A DNA stretch of 64,000 bases, taken from contig NZ_JAJOMB010000006.1 of assembly GCF_021129305.1 (NCBI RefSeq), positions 124,001 through 188,000 of the forward strand, written 5' to 3'. The position numbers were made by a program, and so were the translations under genes. Origin of the DNA: Kineosporia babensis (GTDB lineage: Bacteria > Actinomycetota > Actinomycetes > Actinomycetales > Kineosporiaceae). The notes beneath the pieces are model-generated. The model made no database searches, was not told the origin of the DNA, and was given only the letters and a program-made list of their open reading frames with translations. Below, piece after piece: positions 51,392 to 58,918 of this stretch. Each line of letters starts with the position of its first letter. The stretch's first letter is position 1.

Positions 51392-52285
51392 TCAGGGCAA
51401 CAGCAGGGATTTTCCGACGGCTGTTCGCTGCTCGATGGCGGCGTGCGCCCGGGCCGCCTCGTCGAGTGGATAGATCTGGCCGATCAGTGGTTGCAGCCTT
51501 CCCTCGGCCGCCCGGGCCAGGGCCCGCTCGGTCAGGTCGAAGCTGTCGCCGAGCTGGTCCAGCCCGATCACCTCGATCCGCCGACGCCGGGCCTGATCGG
51601 CGTCGATCTGGCCGAAGCGGCCGCCGGCGGCGCCGTGCTGCAGGTAGCGGCCGTGGTCGTTGACCCGGTCGAAAAGCTGGGGTGCGAGGTCGGCCCCGAT
51701 GCCGTCGAAGACGACGTCGGCCTTCCATCCACCCTCTGAATAGGTCATTTTCGACTCGGCCTGCACGTGGCGAAGCTTGGCCGGGCTGCCGACCAGTCCA
51801 ATCACCTGGGCCCCGGCCTCCTGCGCCAATTGCACCAGCAGGCTGCCCACGCCCCCAGCCGCTGCGGTGACCACGACCACCTCTGCGGGCTGGATCTGGG
51901 CCGCCTCGAACAGTCCCAGAGCCGTTCTCCCGTCGGCCAGGAGCGCAGCCGCAGTCTGAGAATCGACGTTGTCGGGGATCTCGTGCAGATCGGTGCGGTT
52001 GGCCAAGGCCATACTGGCGTAGCCGCCAGAACCACCGGTGCTGGTGACAACCCGCTTTCTGCCGGTGGCCAGGTTCACCAGGCCGGCAACTCCGTTGCCC
52101 AGAACCAGGGGAAACTGTGCCGGTGGCGCAATCGGGCTGCCGGAACGCCGCATGACGTCCATGAAGGTGATGGCGGCCACCTCGACCTGCACCAGCACCT
52201 GGCCTTCGCCGGGCCGCGGATCAGGAAGGTCGACCGGCTTCAGAACATCCGGACCGCCGGTGCTTTCGGCGACAACTGCGCGCAT
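51392..52285 (-). CDS. Zinc-type alcohol dehydrogenase/quinone oxidoreductase family protein (QOR-like MDR)
   Basis: The 297-residue medium-chain reductase has an N-terminal GroES-like domain (MRAVVAESTGGPDVLKPVDLPDP ...) and a Rossmann domain with VTAAAGGVGSLLVQLAQEAGAQVIG. No zinc-ligand cysteines are visible, which fits NADPH:quinone oxidoreductases. The C-terminus IYPLDEAARAHAAIEQRTAVGKSLLLP is typical. It is 3 bp from the MFS gene stop and probably in the same operon, so it may detoxify compounds alongside the exporter. Confidence 0.85.
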   Translation of the reverse strand: MRAVVAESTGGPDVLKPVDLPDPRPGEGQVLVQVEVAAITFMDVMRRSGSPIAPPAQFPLVLGNGVAGLVNLATGRKRVVTSTGGSGGYASMALANRTDLHEIPDNVDSQTAAALLADGRTALGLFEAAQIQPAEVVVVTAAAGGVGSLLVQLAQEAGAQVIGLVGSPAKLRHVQAESKMTYSEGGWKADVVFDGIGADLAPQLFDRVNDHGRYLQHGAAGGRFGQIDADQARRRRIEVIGLDQLGDSFDLTERALARAAEGRLQPLIGQIYPLDEAARAHAAIEQRTAVGKSLLLP

Positions 52286-52288
52286 TGG

Positions 52289-53641
52289 CTATTCCCTTTT
52301 CTCGACCGGACTGGAAGGCAAAAAGCGGGTGACGACGAGAACAGCGACAGTGAGGACCAGGATCGCGGTGAATGCGGGGCCGAAAGTGGTTCCGGTTGCT
52401 CCGAGAATCAGCGCCGCCACCACCGTTCCCAACGATGCCCCGATGCGTTGTACCACGCTCAGCAGACTGGCTGCTCGGGGAATTCTGTCCTTCGCCACGT
52501 CACGGTAGCTCGCCGTCGAGGTCCCCGCCCCGATACCGCCGAACCCGGCTCCCATGACGAAGAGCGCACAACCAAGGACGCCGGTGGGCGCCTCATCGAA
52601 CCAGGCGAACAGGGCCAGCCCGCCCACCAGGGCGGCAGCGCCGAGCGTGGCCACGATCCGCGGACCCGAACGATCGGCCCAACGTCCGGCGAACCACAAC
52701 GCGAGCATCAGGCCAAGACCTTGCGGGGCCAGGAGCCAGCCCACCTGATCGACCTCGAACCCTCGAGCGCGCTGAAAGAAGAGCGGCATCAGCAGCATCG
52801 GGCCGTAAAGGCAGGCTCCGCTGAGGAAGACCAGCAGCGCGGCGATCGCGAACGACCCCTTCCGCAGCAAAGTCAGATCCACCAGCGCCTTTTCGCCCTG
52901 TGCCCGGGCGTGCCCGATGAAGGCGACCACCAGCACCGCCCCGATCGCCGCGAGACCCGCTGACATCGTCCATTGCTGGTCCGCGATCGAAAGCCCGGCC
53001 ATCAGAAGGATCACGGCCGGTATGAGCAGAGCCAGCCCTCGCCGATCCAGCCGGGTGTCTGTCCTGGTGCTGTTCGGATGTAGGTGCCGATGGGCGAGCA
53101 GGATCGCGGTGACGCCGATGGGCACATTGACCAGGAAGATCCACCGCCAGCCCAGCGACGCCACGATGACCCCGCCGGCCACGGGCCCCAGCATCGGCGC
53201 CAGTTGCCCCGGTATCCCGACCAGCCCCATCGCCCGCCCGACCCGCCGCGGCCCAGCCTCGGCAGCCAGGATCGCCAGCACCAGAGGAAGAATCAGCCCG
53301 GCTCCCAGTCCCTGGACCACCCGGAACGCGATCAGGCTCTCGATCGACCAGGCCATCGAGCACAGGACGGATCCGGTCAGGAAAAGGCTCAGGGTCGCCA
53401 GCCAGAGCCGTCGCGTCCCGAAACGCTCGCTGAGATAGCCCATGGCCGGAATCACCGCGACCATGGCCAGCAGGTAGGCCGTGCCGACCCACTGTACCTG
53501 CGAGACTCCGGCCCGGAACGCCCGCGTCAGATCGTCGTAGGCGATGCTGACGATCGTGGTGTCGAGCAGCGCCGCCATCGCCCCGAGCAGCAGCACCCCG
53601 ACCAGTCGGAGCAACTCGCGCTCCGAGGCTTCCGTTGGCAT
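52289..53641 (-). CDS. MFS transporter, DHA2-type drug/metabolite exporter
   Basis: The 450-residue protein has about 14 hydrophobic segments. The DHA2 motifs LDTTIVSIAYDDLTRAF, WVGTAYLLAMVAVIPAMGYLSERFGTRRLW and GLGAGLILPLVLAILAAEAGPRRVGRAMGLVG are present. ATG 53641 lies within a 14-bp palindrome, and the promoter elements TTGGCA and TAGCTT (17-bp spacer) end 7 nt before it, so the transcript is nearly leaderless. The divergent MarR regulator at 53700 probably represses it; the substrate is unknown. Confidence 0.87.
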   Translation of the reverse strand: MPTEASERELLRLVGVLLLGAMAALLDTTIVSIAYDDLTRAFRAGVSQVQWVGTAYLLAMVAVIPAMGYLSERFGTRRLWLATLSLFLTGSVLCSMAWSIESLIAFRVVQGLGAGLILPLVLAILAAEAGPRRVGRAMGLVGIPGQLAPMLGPVAGGVIVASLGWRWIFLVNVPIGVTAILLAHRHLHPNSTRTDTRLDRRGLALLIPAVILLMAGLSIADQQWTMSAGLAAIGAVLVVAFIGHARAQGEKALVDLTLLRKGSFAIAALLVFLSGACLYGPMLLMPLFFQRARGFEVDQVGWLLAPQGLGLMLALWFAGRWADRSGPRIVATLGAAALVGGLALFAWFDEAPTGVLGCALFVMGAGFGGIGAGTSTASYRDVAKDRIPRAASLLSVVQRIGASLGTVVAALILGATGTTFGPAFTAILVLTVAVLVVTRFLPSSPVEKRE

Positions 53642-53676
53642 GCCAACAAAGCTAGCGACTTTTTGGTGGCATGCCA
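53634..53676. promoter_or_regulatory. Twin MarR-type palindromes over the MFS promoter
   Basis: GTTGGCATGCCAAC (53634-53647) is a perfect 14-bp palindrome overlapping the MFS start codon, and TGGCATGCCA (53667-53676) is a second copy. The shared GGCATGCCAACAAA starts at 53637 and 53669, 32 bp apart, on the same helix face. The MFS -35 TTGGCA (53677-53672) and -10 TAGCTT (53654-53649) lie between and over them. MarR encoded at 53700 is the likely ligand. Confidence 0.65.
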
Positions 53677-53699
53677 ACAAACATTGCTAGCCTGACCAG

Positions 53700-54197
53700 G
53701 TGACCAGCTCAGAGGCGTCTTCCCGCCACGTCGGCACCTCCATCGCCGGCGCCCCGATCGGCTCCGCCTTGCTCCAGGCCCTGCGTGCCCACGCCCGCGT
53801 CGGAACCGAACTCCTGACCGCCGCCGGCGTCACGCCACCCCACGAGATCGTCCTCCTGTACCTGGCCGAGCACGGCCCCGTGCCGCAGACCGAATTGGTG
53901 CACTACCTGGCCCGCGACCGCTCCACGGTGACCGCCACCCTGCAGGCCATGGAACGCTCCGGCCTGGTCACCCGCAGTCCGTCGCCGACCGACAAACGCG
54001 CCATGATCGTCTCGATGACGGCCGCCGGGGCTGCGGCTGCACCCCAGGCCCAGGCCGCGTGGGAAGAACTGGAGCAGCGGACGATCGCCGGCTTGAGTTC
54101 CGCTGAGCAGCAGGAACTTCTGCGGCTGCTCAACCTCGTTCGCGATGCCCTGAACGCTCCGGCGACGGCCCCAGCGGCTCGATCTGTCCCTCGGTGA
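53700..54197 (+). CDS. MarR-family transcriptional regulator
   Basis: The 165-residue winged-helix protein has the MarR core: VTPPHEIVLLYLAEHGPVPQTELVHYLARDRSTVTATLQAMERSGLVTR (recognition helix) and the wing SPTDKRAMIVSMTAAGAAAA. GTG 53700 lacks a Shine-Dalgarno sequence; TAGCCT (53688-53693) lies 6 nt upstream. It is divergent from the MFS exporter and should bind the twin palindromes at 53634-53676, repressing the exporter and itself. Confidence 0.88.
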   Translation: MTSSEASSRHVGTSIAGAPIGSALLQALRAHARVGTELLTAAGVTPPHEIVLLYLAEHGPVPQTELVHYLARDRSTVTATLQAMERSGLVTRSPSPTDKRAMIVSMTAAGAAAAPQAQAAWEELEQRTIAGLSSAEQQELLRLLNLVRDALNAPATAPAARSVPR

Positions 54198-54220
54198 TTG
54201 CCTGCGCCTGGCGTCGTGAG

Positions 54221-54931
54221 TCAGTCGGCTGCAGCACGGGGAGTTGGCAGGGCCCGTTGGCGCTGGACTGCCAGGCGCCGGCTCCGATCCGGGTCCTTGC
54301 CGTGCATCCAGGTCACGACGTCGATCGCGCGCAGCGGTGAGACCCGATGCGCAAGCCTGCCTTCGCTCACCAAGCCCAGCGCCCGACGCCACAGCTCCCC
54401 GTCGTTCGCGGTCAGTTGGTCGCGCAGTCCCCGCCAGTAGCCCTGGCTGCTGCGCAGACCGTATTCCTGCGCGACCACGGAATCCCAGATCGGTACCAAG
54501 GAGGGACGTTTGCGGGCCAGGAGTTTGCTGGCGAGGGTGCGGCCGACGCCGGGATAGTCCCGCAGGGTTTGCCAGATGCCGACCAGGGGTGAGCGCTGCC
54601 CTTCGAGTAACTCGTCGTCGGCATCGGGCAGGGCCAGGCTGTTGTCGATCTGGATCAGGTAGGAGCCGAGCAGATGGGCGTCGGTCTGGAGAATGGTGAT
54701 GGCGGTCGGGGGTGGCACGGTGACCGAGAGCAGGCTGACGGCGACCAGGTCGAGGGCGGTGAACCGGAACGGGTCGGGGTCGGGCCCGCCCAGAGTCTGG
54801 AACAGGGCGCCGCTGTAGGGCGGGACACCTCCTGCGTCTGCTGGGCCGAAGTACGCCGTGAGCAGGGCGGCGGCGATCCTCTCGTTTCCTGCGTGCAGGG
54901 GCCAGGGCACGGTCAGCGCAGCGGTCCGCAT
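54221..54931 (-). CDS. DUF6308-like protein
   Basis: The 236-residue cytoplasmic protein has a conserved-looking helical region YPGVGRTLASKLLARKRPSLVPIWDSVV resembling the DUF6308 family of actinobacteria; the PGVG-x-x-x-A-S-K pattern looks like a helix-hairpin-helix nucleic-acid-binding motif. No catalytic motif is evident and the role is unknown. ATG 54931 was taken as start. It is convergent with the MarR gene (23 bp between). Confidence 0.65.
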   Translation of the reverse strand: MRTAALTVPWPLHAGNERIAAALLTAYFGPADAGGVPPYSGALFQTLGGPDPDPFRFTALDLVAVSLLSVTVPPPTAITILQTDAHLLGSYLIQIDNSLALPDADDELLEGQRSPLVGIWQTLRDYPGVGRTLASKLLARKRPSLVPIWDSVVAQEYGLRSSQGYWRGLRDQLTANDGELWRRALGLVSEGRLAHRVSPLRAIDVVTWMHGKDPDRSRRLAVQRQRALPTPRAAAD

Positions 54932-55145
54932 ACCTGCTGATGTCGACCTGGTACCGGCCCGGCTGAAGGTCCTTCACTTTCGGCGGGATCGAGAACGGAC
55001 TGATGCTGGGGCGGTGTGGCGCTGGATCCGGAACTGGTCTACCCAATGGCTCTCCGGCTCGAGGGTCTGCGCTTGCTGAGGTACCGGGTGTGTCGAAGCG
55101 AGCCCAGTGGTCCCTGAAGCGGTCGGATGCACGCTGGATCGTCCT
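54932..55145. other. Intergenic region, no feature seen
   Basis: Between the DUF6308 start and the inverted repeat at 55146 no conserved protein, RNA or repeat was recognised. An in-frame open extension of the downstream gene from 55003 exists, but its sequence is not family-like and is not used. Confidence 0.4.
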
Positions 55146-55181
55146 AGACTTTCAATTGGATGGTGCTTCAATTGAAAGTCT
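55146..55181. promoter_or_regulatory. Perfect 13-bp inverted repeat before the AlbA_2 gene
   Basis: AGACTTTCAATTG (55146-55158) and CAATTGAAAGTCT (55169-55181) are exact reverse complements with a 10-bp spacer. The AT-rich dyad ends 10 nt before the GTG start and directly before its ribosome-binding site. It may be an operator bound by the regulator itself, or a hairpin in the mRNA leader. Confidence 0.55.
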
Positions 55182-55191
55182 GGGAGTGGAT

Positions 55192-56985
55192 GTGACCCTG
55201 CAGTCAGATGAGGAAGTCGTCGAGGATCGACGCCGACTTGTCGAGGCAGTCGAGCGAACTCTCGCGATCCTCAGCGCTGGGGCAGCGGCCGACAGTCTCG
55301 AGATCGAAGGACTCAACTTCAAGGAGGAGGCGGGCCGGCGCGGGCGTGGTGGTGTGCTCTTGCCCGGGCAGGAGCGGAGCGAGGCGGTTGCCACTCAGTT
55401 GGCCAACGAAGTCGCCTGTCTGGCCAACACTCCGTCCGGTGGCGCTCTCATAGTCGGCGTGGCCGACGACGGTACGGCGGTTGGTGCTACCTCCGATCGT
55501 GACTGGTTGCGCCAGCGAATTCATGAACGTGTCGACATCGCCCCAGCGATGGAAGAACGGTGGCTGCCTGATCGCACGCGCCTGCTGGTGCTCCTGGTGG
55601 CTGCGGCCCGCGAGCCCGTCGAGAACGTGTCCGGCAACCTCCGATGGCGGGTAGGAGCACGGTGTGCGCCGGTGGACCGGTCGGAATGGTGGCAGGAACG
55701 CTTGCGTCGGCAGGGTGCTGACCCACTGGCCAGCCGTAGCGACCGACGGGCTGGTGATGTCTCCAGCGATGCTTTTGCAGCTCTGCGGCGGCTGATCCGG
55801 GCCACGGAGGGCGCTGGGGGAGACTTGCTGGATCTGCCGCAGCGCGAATTCCTCACTCGCGTCGGGGTGCTGTTGCCCGATGGCCACCTGACGGCCGCTG
55901 GTGTTCATCTCCTGCTGCCCGCACCGAGGACCGTCATCGAGTTGGTAGCGCTGGACGTTCCGGGCGGGGACGTCACTGTGACCATGCCGGACCTGAGCGG
56001 ACTCAGCCTGGTTGAGCAACTCGCCGACGTGGAAGCCCGATTGGAGTCGCTGGACCGCTCGGTGACTTTGGCACGGGGGTTGCGCCTGGGGACGGTACGT
56101 CAGATTCCCTGGCTCGCGGTTCGTGAGGCCGTACTGAACGCGGTGGTCCATCGTGACTGGCTGCCACGTGAACCGATCCATGTCTCGTGGGTGGAGGAAG
56201 ACGCCAGCCTGGATGTCGTCTCGCCCGGGGGGTTCGCCGGCGGAGTCACTGATGCCACCGTTCTGTCGGCCCGGTACTCCCGCAATCCGGCGCTGGCTGA
56301 CTTCGCCAGAGCACTTGGTCTGGTCGAGCGTCAGGGAGTGGGCGTTGACCGGATGTATCGCGAGATGGTGGCCCTGGGCCACCGCGCGCCCGTCATTCGG
56401 CAGGAACCGGGACCCCAGGTGCGTACCCGCTTGGTGGGAGGCCGTCCCCTGGACGCGATCCTGGCCGTGACCGGCGCCGTTGAGCCAGCCTCGCGCCGTC
56501 GTGATGTGAGGGTGTCACTGGCCGTGCATGCCTTGCTGCGTGATGGTTTCGTCGGCCCGAACAGCTTGGGTGAACTCCTGCAAGTGCCCGCGACGGAGGC
56601 CGCCGAAGCGCTGGACGTCGCCCTGGAGAGTTCGATCGACGGGGAGACACTCATGGTCAGCGGTAGCGGGGCAACCTTGCTGCCGGCAACCGTGGTCAGT
56701 CGCCGAGCTACCTCCGATCCCACAGCCCTGGCCCTCGCCCAGCGGCGGGGGCTCTTGCGGTGGTACCGCCCTGGCCCGGAAGACGCTCAGCGGCTGGTTC
56801 TGGCGTTCCTGGCCGAGGCGGCGCGGATCTCCAGCAGCGATCTCGCTCAGATCACCGGTCTGACCCAGCAAGGGGCCCTGCAGATGCTGACCCGCATGGC
56901 CAATGACGGTTTGCTGGAACGGGGCTCGGCCGCTCGCGGGCGGCACGCGCACTTCGTGCTCAGCTCGTCTGGGGACCGGTCCTGA
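55192..56985 (+). CDS. Schlafen AlbA_2-domain protein with GHKL-type ATP-binding C-terminal region
   Basis: The 597-residue protein has an AlbA_2 (Schlafen) domain near the N-terminus (LEIEGLNFKEEAGRRG ... LANEVACLANTPSGGALIVGVADDGTAVG, residues about 36-105), a middle domain, then HATPase_c_4-like motifs (REAVLNAVVHRDW, DVVSPGGFAGGVT, RNPALADFARALGLVERQGVGVDRMY), and a C-terminal winged helix (SSSDLAQITGLTQQGALQMLTRMANDGLLER). This ATP-dependent transcriptional-regulator family is common in defence and mobile islands, though its action is poorly defined. GTG 55192 was chosen because GGGAG lies 5 nt upstream. A perfect dyad overlaps the leader. Confidence 0.82.
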   Translation: MTLQSDEEVVEDRRRLVEAVERTLAILSAGAAADSLEIEGLNFKEEAGRRGRGGVLLPGQERSEAVATQLANEVACLANTPSGGALIVGVADDGTAVGATSDRDWLRQRIHERVDIAPAMEERWLPDRTRLLVLLVAAAREPVENVSGNLRWRVGARCAPVDRSEWWQERLRRQGADPLASRSDRRAGDVSSDAFAALRRLIRATEGAGGDLLDLPQREFLTRVGVLLPDGHLTAAGVHLLLPAPRTVIELVALDVPGGDVTVTMPDLSGLSLVEQLADVEARLESLDRSVTLARGLRLGTVRQIPWLAVREAVLNAVVHRDWLPREPIHVSWVEEDASLDVVSPGGFAGGVTDATVLSARYSRNPALADFARALGLVERQGVGVDRMYREMVALGHRAPVIRQEPGPQVRTRLVGGRPLDAILAVTGAVEPASRRRDVRVSLAVHALLRDGFVGPNSLGELLQVPATEAAEALDVALESSIDGETLMVSGSGATLLPATVVSRRATSDPTALALAQRRGLLRWYRPGPEDAQRLVLAFLAEAARISSSDLAQITGLTQQGALQMLTRMANDGLLERGSAARGRHAHFVLSSSGDRS

Positions 56986-57015
56986 GCAGGTAACGGGTTG
57001 GCTGTCGCAGGGTGC

Positions 57016-57882
57016 CTAGCCGGTGAAGAAGTCTTTCAGCTGGGACGCGACGCGCTCTGGTCCGTCACCTCGGGCCGAGTTCCAGGATCCCGCGTGGTCG
57101 AGGCCTTCGAGTTCGACAAGCGTTGCCTGGGGGAGGGTCTCGGCCAGGTCCCGGATCGCCTGTCGCAGGAATGCTGGGCTCTTGGTGCCGCCCAGCAGCA
57201 GCATCGGCGCCTCGATCGATGCGAAGGTGGACATTCGGCCGTCCTGACCGGCGACCGCGTTGAAGTCGTAGCGGATCCCGGGCAGAAGGTCCTGCAAACG
57301 CTGTTCTGAAGGTGCTTTCCGGGCATCCACGGCTAGGACGAGAGCCGCCAGTGTTCGTGCGGCAGGTCGAGGTAGCAGGCGCAATGGGGCCGGGGCGGTG
57401 CCCGAGGTCAGCAGTGAGGTGACGAGGGCGGCGGGCAGATCGCCCCGCTCGATCTCGGCGTTGAGTCGGCGGACCCCCTCCAGGGAGATTCCGTCTCGGT
57501 AGAAGGGCGGTTCGTAGACCGCGGCCCGGGTGATGCGTGGCAGTGTGCGCGTGGCCTCGAGTGTGATGACCGCCCCGGAACTGAGGCCGTAGACGAAGCT
57601 CGAGCCGGTGTGCTCGAGAAAGACGTCGATGTCTTCGACGTCCCGGGCGATGGTGTGCTGCTGTTCGTAGGGCCTCGGGCTGAGACCGCGACCTCGGCGA
57701 TCGAGCGCATAGACCGTGAAGTGCGACGAGAGGGCCTGTGAAAGTTGGTCATACGTGTGGGCGGTACCCATGGCCCCCTGAACCAGCAGAATCCCGGGCC
57801 CTTGTCCTCGGCGCAACGCGCCGATCCGGGTGCCGTCCCGCGAGGTGACGTACACATCGTCCGCTGCTGTGGGCGTTCTCAC
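57016..57882 (-). CDS. Alpha/beta hydrolase
   Basis: The 288-residue hydrolase has an oxyanion-hole region PGILLVQGAMGTAHTYDQLSQAL, a nucleophile elbow YGLSSGA (Ser about residue 101) and a His in LEGLDHAGSW. The acid is likely the Asp in the ALDRRGRGLSP or later strand. GTG 57882 overlaps the preceding MarR gene stop (GTGA), so it is translated with it; the MarR probably controls both it and the divergent VOC gene. The substrate is unknown. Confidence 0.82.
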   Translation of the reverse strand: MRTPTAADDVYVTSRDGTRIGALRRGQGPGILLVQGAMGTAHTYDQLSQALSSHFTVYALDRRGRGLSPRPYEQQHTIARDVEDIDVFLEHTGSSFVYGLSSGAVITLEATRTLPRITRAAVYEPPFYRDGISLEGVRRLNAEIERGDLPAALVTSLLTSGTAPAPLRLLPRPAARTLAALVLAVDARKAPSEQRLQDLLPGIRYDFNAVAGQDGRMSTFASIEAPMLLLGGTKSPAFLRQAIRDLAETLPQATLVELEGLDHAGSWNSARGDGPERVASQLKDFFTG

Positions 57883-58337
57883 TGAGGATCCTCTTCCCGC
57901 ACGTACGTCTCGGTGGCGTCGCGAAACTGCTCAAGGACGTCTTCAAGCAGGTCGAGTTGCTCGGCGGTGCAGTTCTGGAGGATCGCGTTGAGTTGCTCGG
58001 CCAGCGGCGAGAAGAACGCGTTGGCATCGGTGTGCACAGCGGGTGCCGAGCGCAGCGTCACCAGGCGACGGTCGGCATGCCCACGTTCCCGGGTGATGTG
58101 CCCGGCACTCTCCAAACGGTTCAGCAGAATCGACGTCGCGCCGCTGGTCAGGCCGATGCGCTCGCCCAGGCGCGCAGGGGTGAGCGGGGCGCCGCGTTCC
58201 TCGGCGCGCAGGATCTCCACCACCGCCGCCGAGTCGGTCAGATGCATACCCATGCGGCGGGCGAACACGCGTCCGAGTTCGCTCTGGGCAGCCCCGTAGG
58301 CGCTGAGCCCTGCCACGATCCGTTCAGCCTGTTCCAC
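57879..58337 (-). CDS. MarR-family transcriptional regulator
   Basis: The 152-residue MarR-like protein has the DNA-binding region LTPARLGERIGLTSGATSILLNRLESAGHITRERGHADRRLVTLRSAP and flanking dimerisation helices. GTG 58337 is 6 nt after GGAGG and is preferred to GTG 58340. It is divergent from a VOC protein and heads an operon with an alpha/beta hydrolase. The palindrome at 58376-58390 lies in the 69-bp divergent promoter region. Confidence 0.85.
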   Translation of the reverse strand: MEQAERIVAGLSAYGAAQSELGRVFARRMGMHLTDSAAVVEILRAEERGAPLTPARLGERIGLTSGATSILLNRLESAGHITRERGHADRRLVTLRSAPAVHTDANAFFSPLAEQLNAILQNCTAEQLDLLEDVLEQFRDATETYVREEDPQ

Positions 58338-58375
58338 CACGTACCTCCGCCATCTGCATGACAAGAGACTATGTC

Positions 58376-58390
58376 ACAAAGTGTCTTTGT
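58376..58390. promoter_or_regulatory. Palindrome in the MarR/VOC divergent promoter
   Basis: ACAAAG (58376-58381), TGT, CTTTGT (58385-58390) form a 15-bp palindrome with perfect 6-bp arms. It lies between the marR start (58337) and the VOC start (58407), the expected location of a MarR operator. Confidence 0.45.
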
Positions 58391-58406
58391 CGCATAGGCT
58401 TATGGC

Positions 58407-58829
58407 GTGAAGCTCAACCACGTGAATCTCTGTACCAGCGACGTCATCGCCCTGACTCGCACGCTCGTAGAGCATTTCGGCTATCGGCTCGTGGATTCGG
58501 GCATCGTTCACGGCTCGGACGACGCAAGCCGATTCGCTGCGGTCCTTGGCCCCGACGGCTCAGAACTGGTGATCACCCAGATCGCTCCCACTCCGGACGG
58601 TAGCCCGGCGTACCCGAAGGGCTTTCATTTTGGCCTGATGCAAGAGTCCCGGGAGGAGGTCCTGGCCAAGCACCGCGATCTCGACGCTGCCGGGTATGCC
58701 CCGGGGCCGATCAGTGACGGTTTCGAGGTCTGGGGTGCGACGTGGACGGCCTTCTACTGTCCTCTCGGTGACGGCTTGGAAGTTGAGGTCAACTACCGTA
58801 CGCATTCCGTGCTGCTGGACGGAGAGTGA
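58407..58829 (+). CDS. VOC (glyoxalase/bleomycin-resistance) family protein
   Basis: The 140-residue protein is a vicinal-oxygen-chelate fold member: MKLNHVNLCTSDVIALTRTLVEHFGYRLV at the start and FYCPLGDGLEVEVNYRTH at the end place a His and a Glu as possible metal ligands. VOC proteins act as glyoxalases, dioxygenases or antibiotic-binding proteins; which applies is not clear. GTG 58407 has TAGGCT (58395-58400) 6 nt upstream and no Shine-Dalgarno site, suggesting a leaderless transcript. Confidence 0.8.
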   Translation: MKLNHVNLCTSDVIALTRTLVEHFGYRLVDSGIVHGSDDASRFAAVLGPDGSELVITQIAPTPDGSPAYPKGFHFGLMQESREEVLAKHRDLDAAGYAPGPISDGFEVWGATWTAFYCPLGDGLEVEVNYRTHSVLLDGE

Positions 58830-58864
58830 AGCGGGTCAGAGTCTTTCCAAACATCCGAGTGAGA

Positions 58865-58906
58865 GCCTTGATTCGCGTTCTGCGGCTGCCGAGCGCGAAT
58901 CAAGGC
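58865..58906. terminator. Perfect 13-bp bidirectional hairpin
   Basis: GCCTTGATTCGCG (58865-58877) and CGCGAATCAAGGC (58894-58906) pair perfectly around a 16-nt loop, 35 bp after the VOC stop and 12 bp before the end of the convergent flavoprotein gene. It is probably a shared terminator. Confidence 0.65.
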
Positions 58907-58918
58907 CCATCGTCCATT

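Noticed and set aside
55003-55191. N-terminal extension of the AlbA_2 protein
   Set aside because: It would place the perfect dyad inside the coding region; GTG 55192 has a clear ribosome-binding site and the family-like sequence starts after it.
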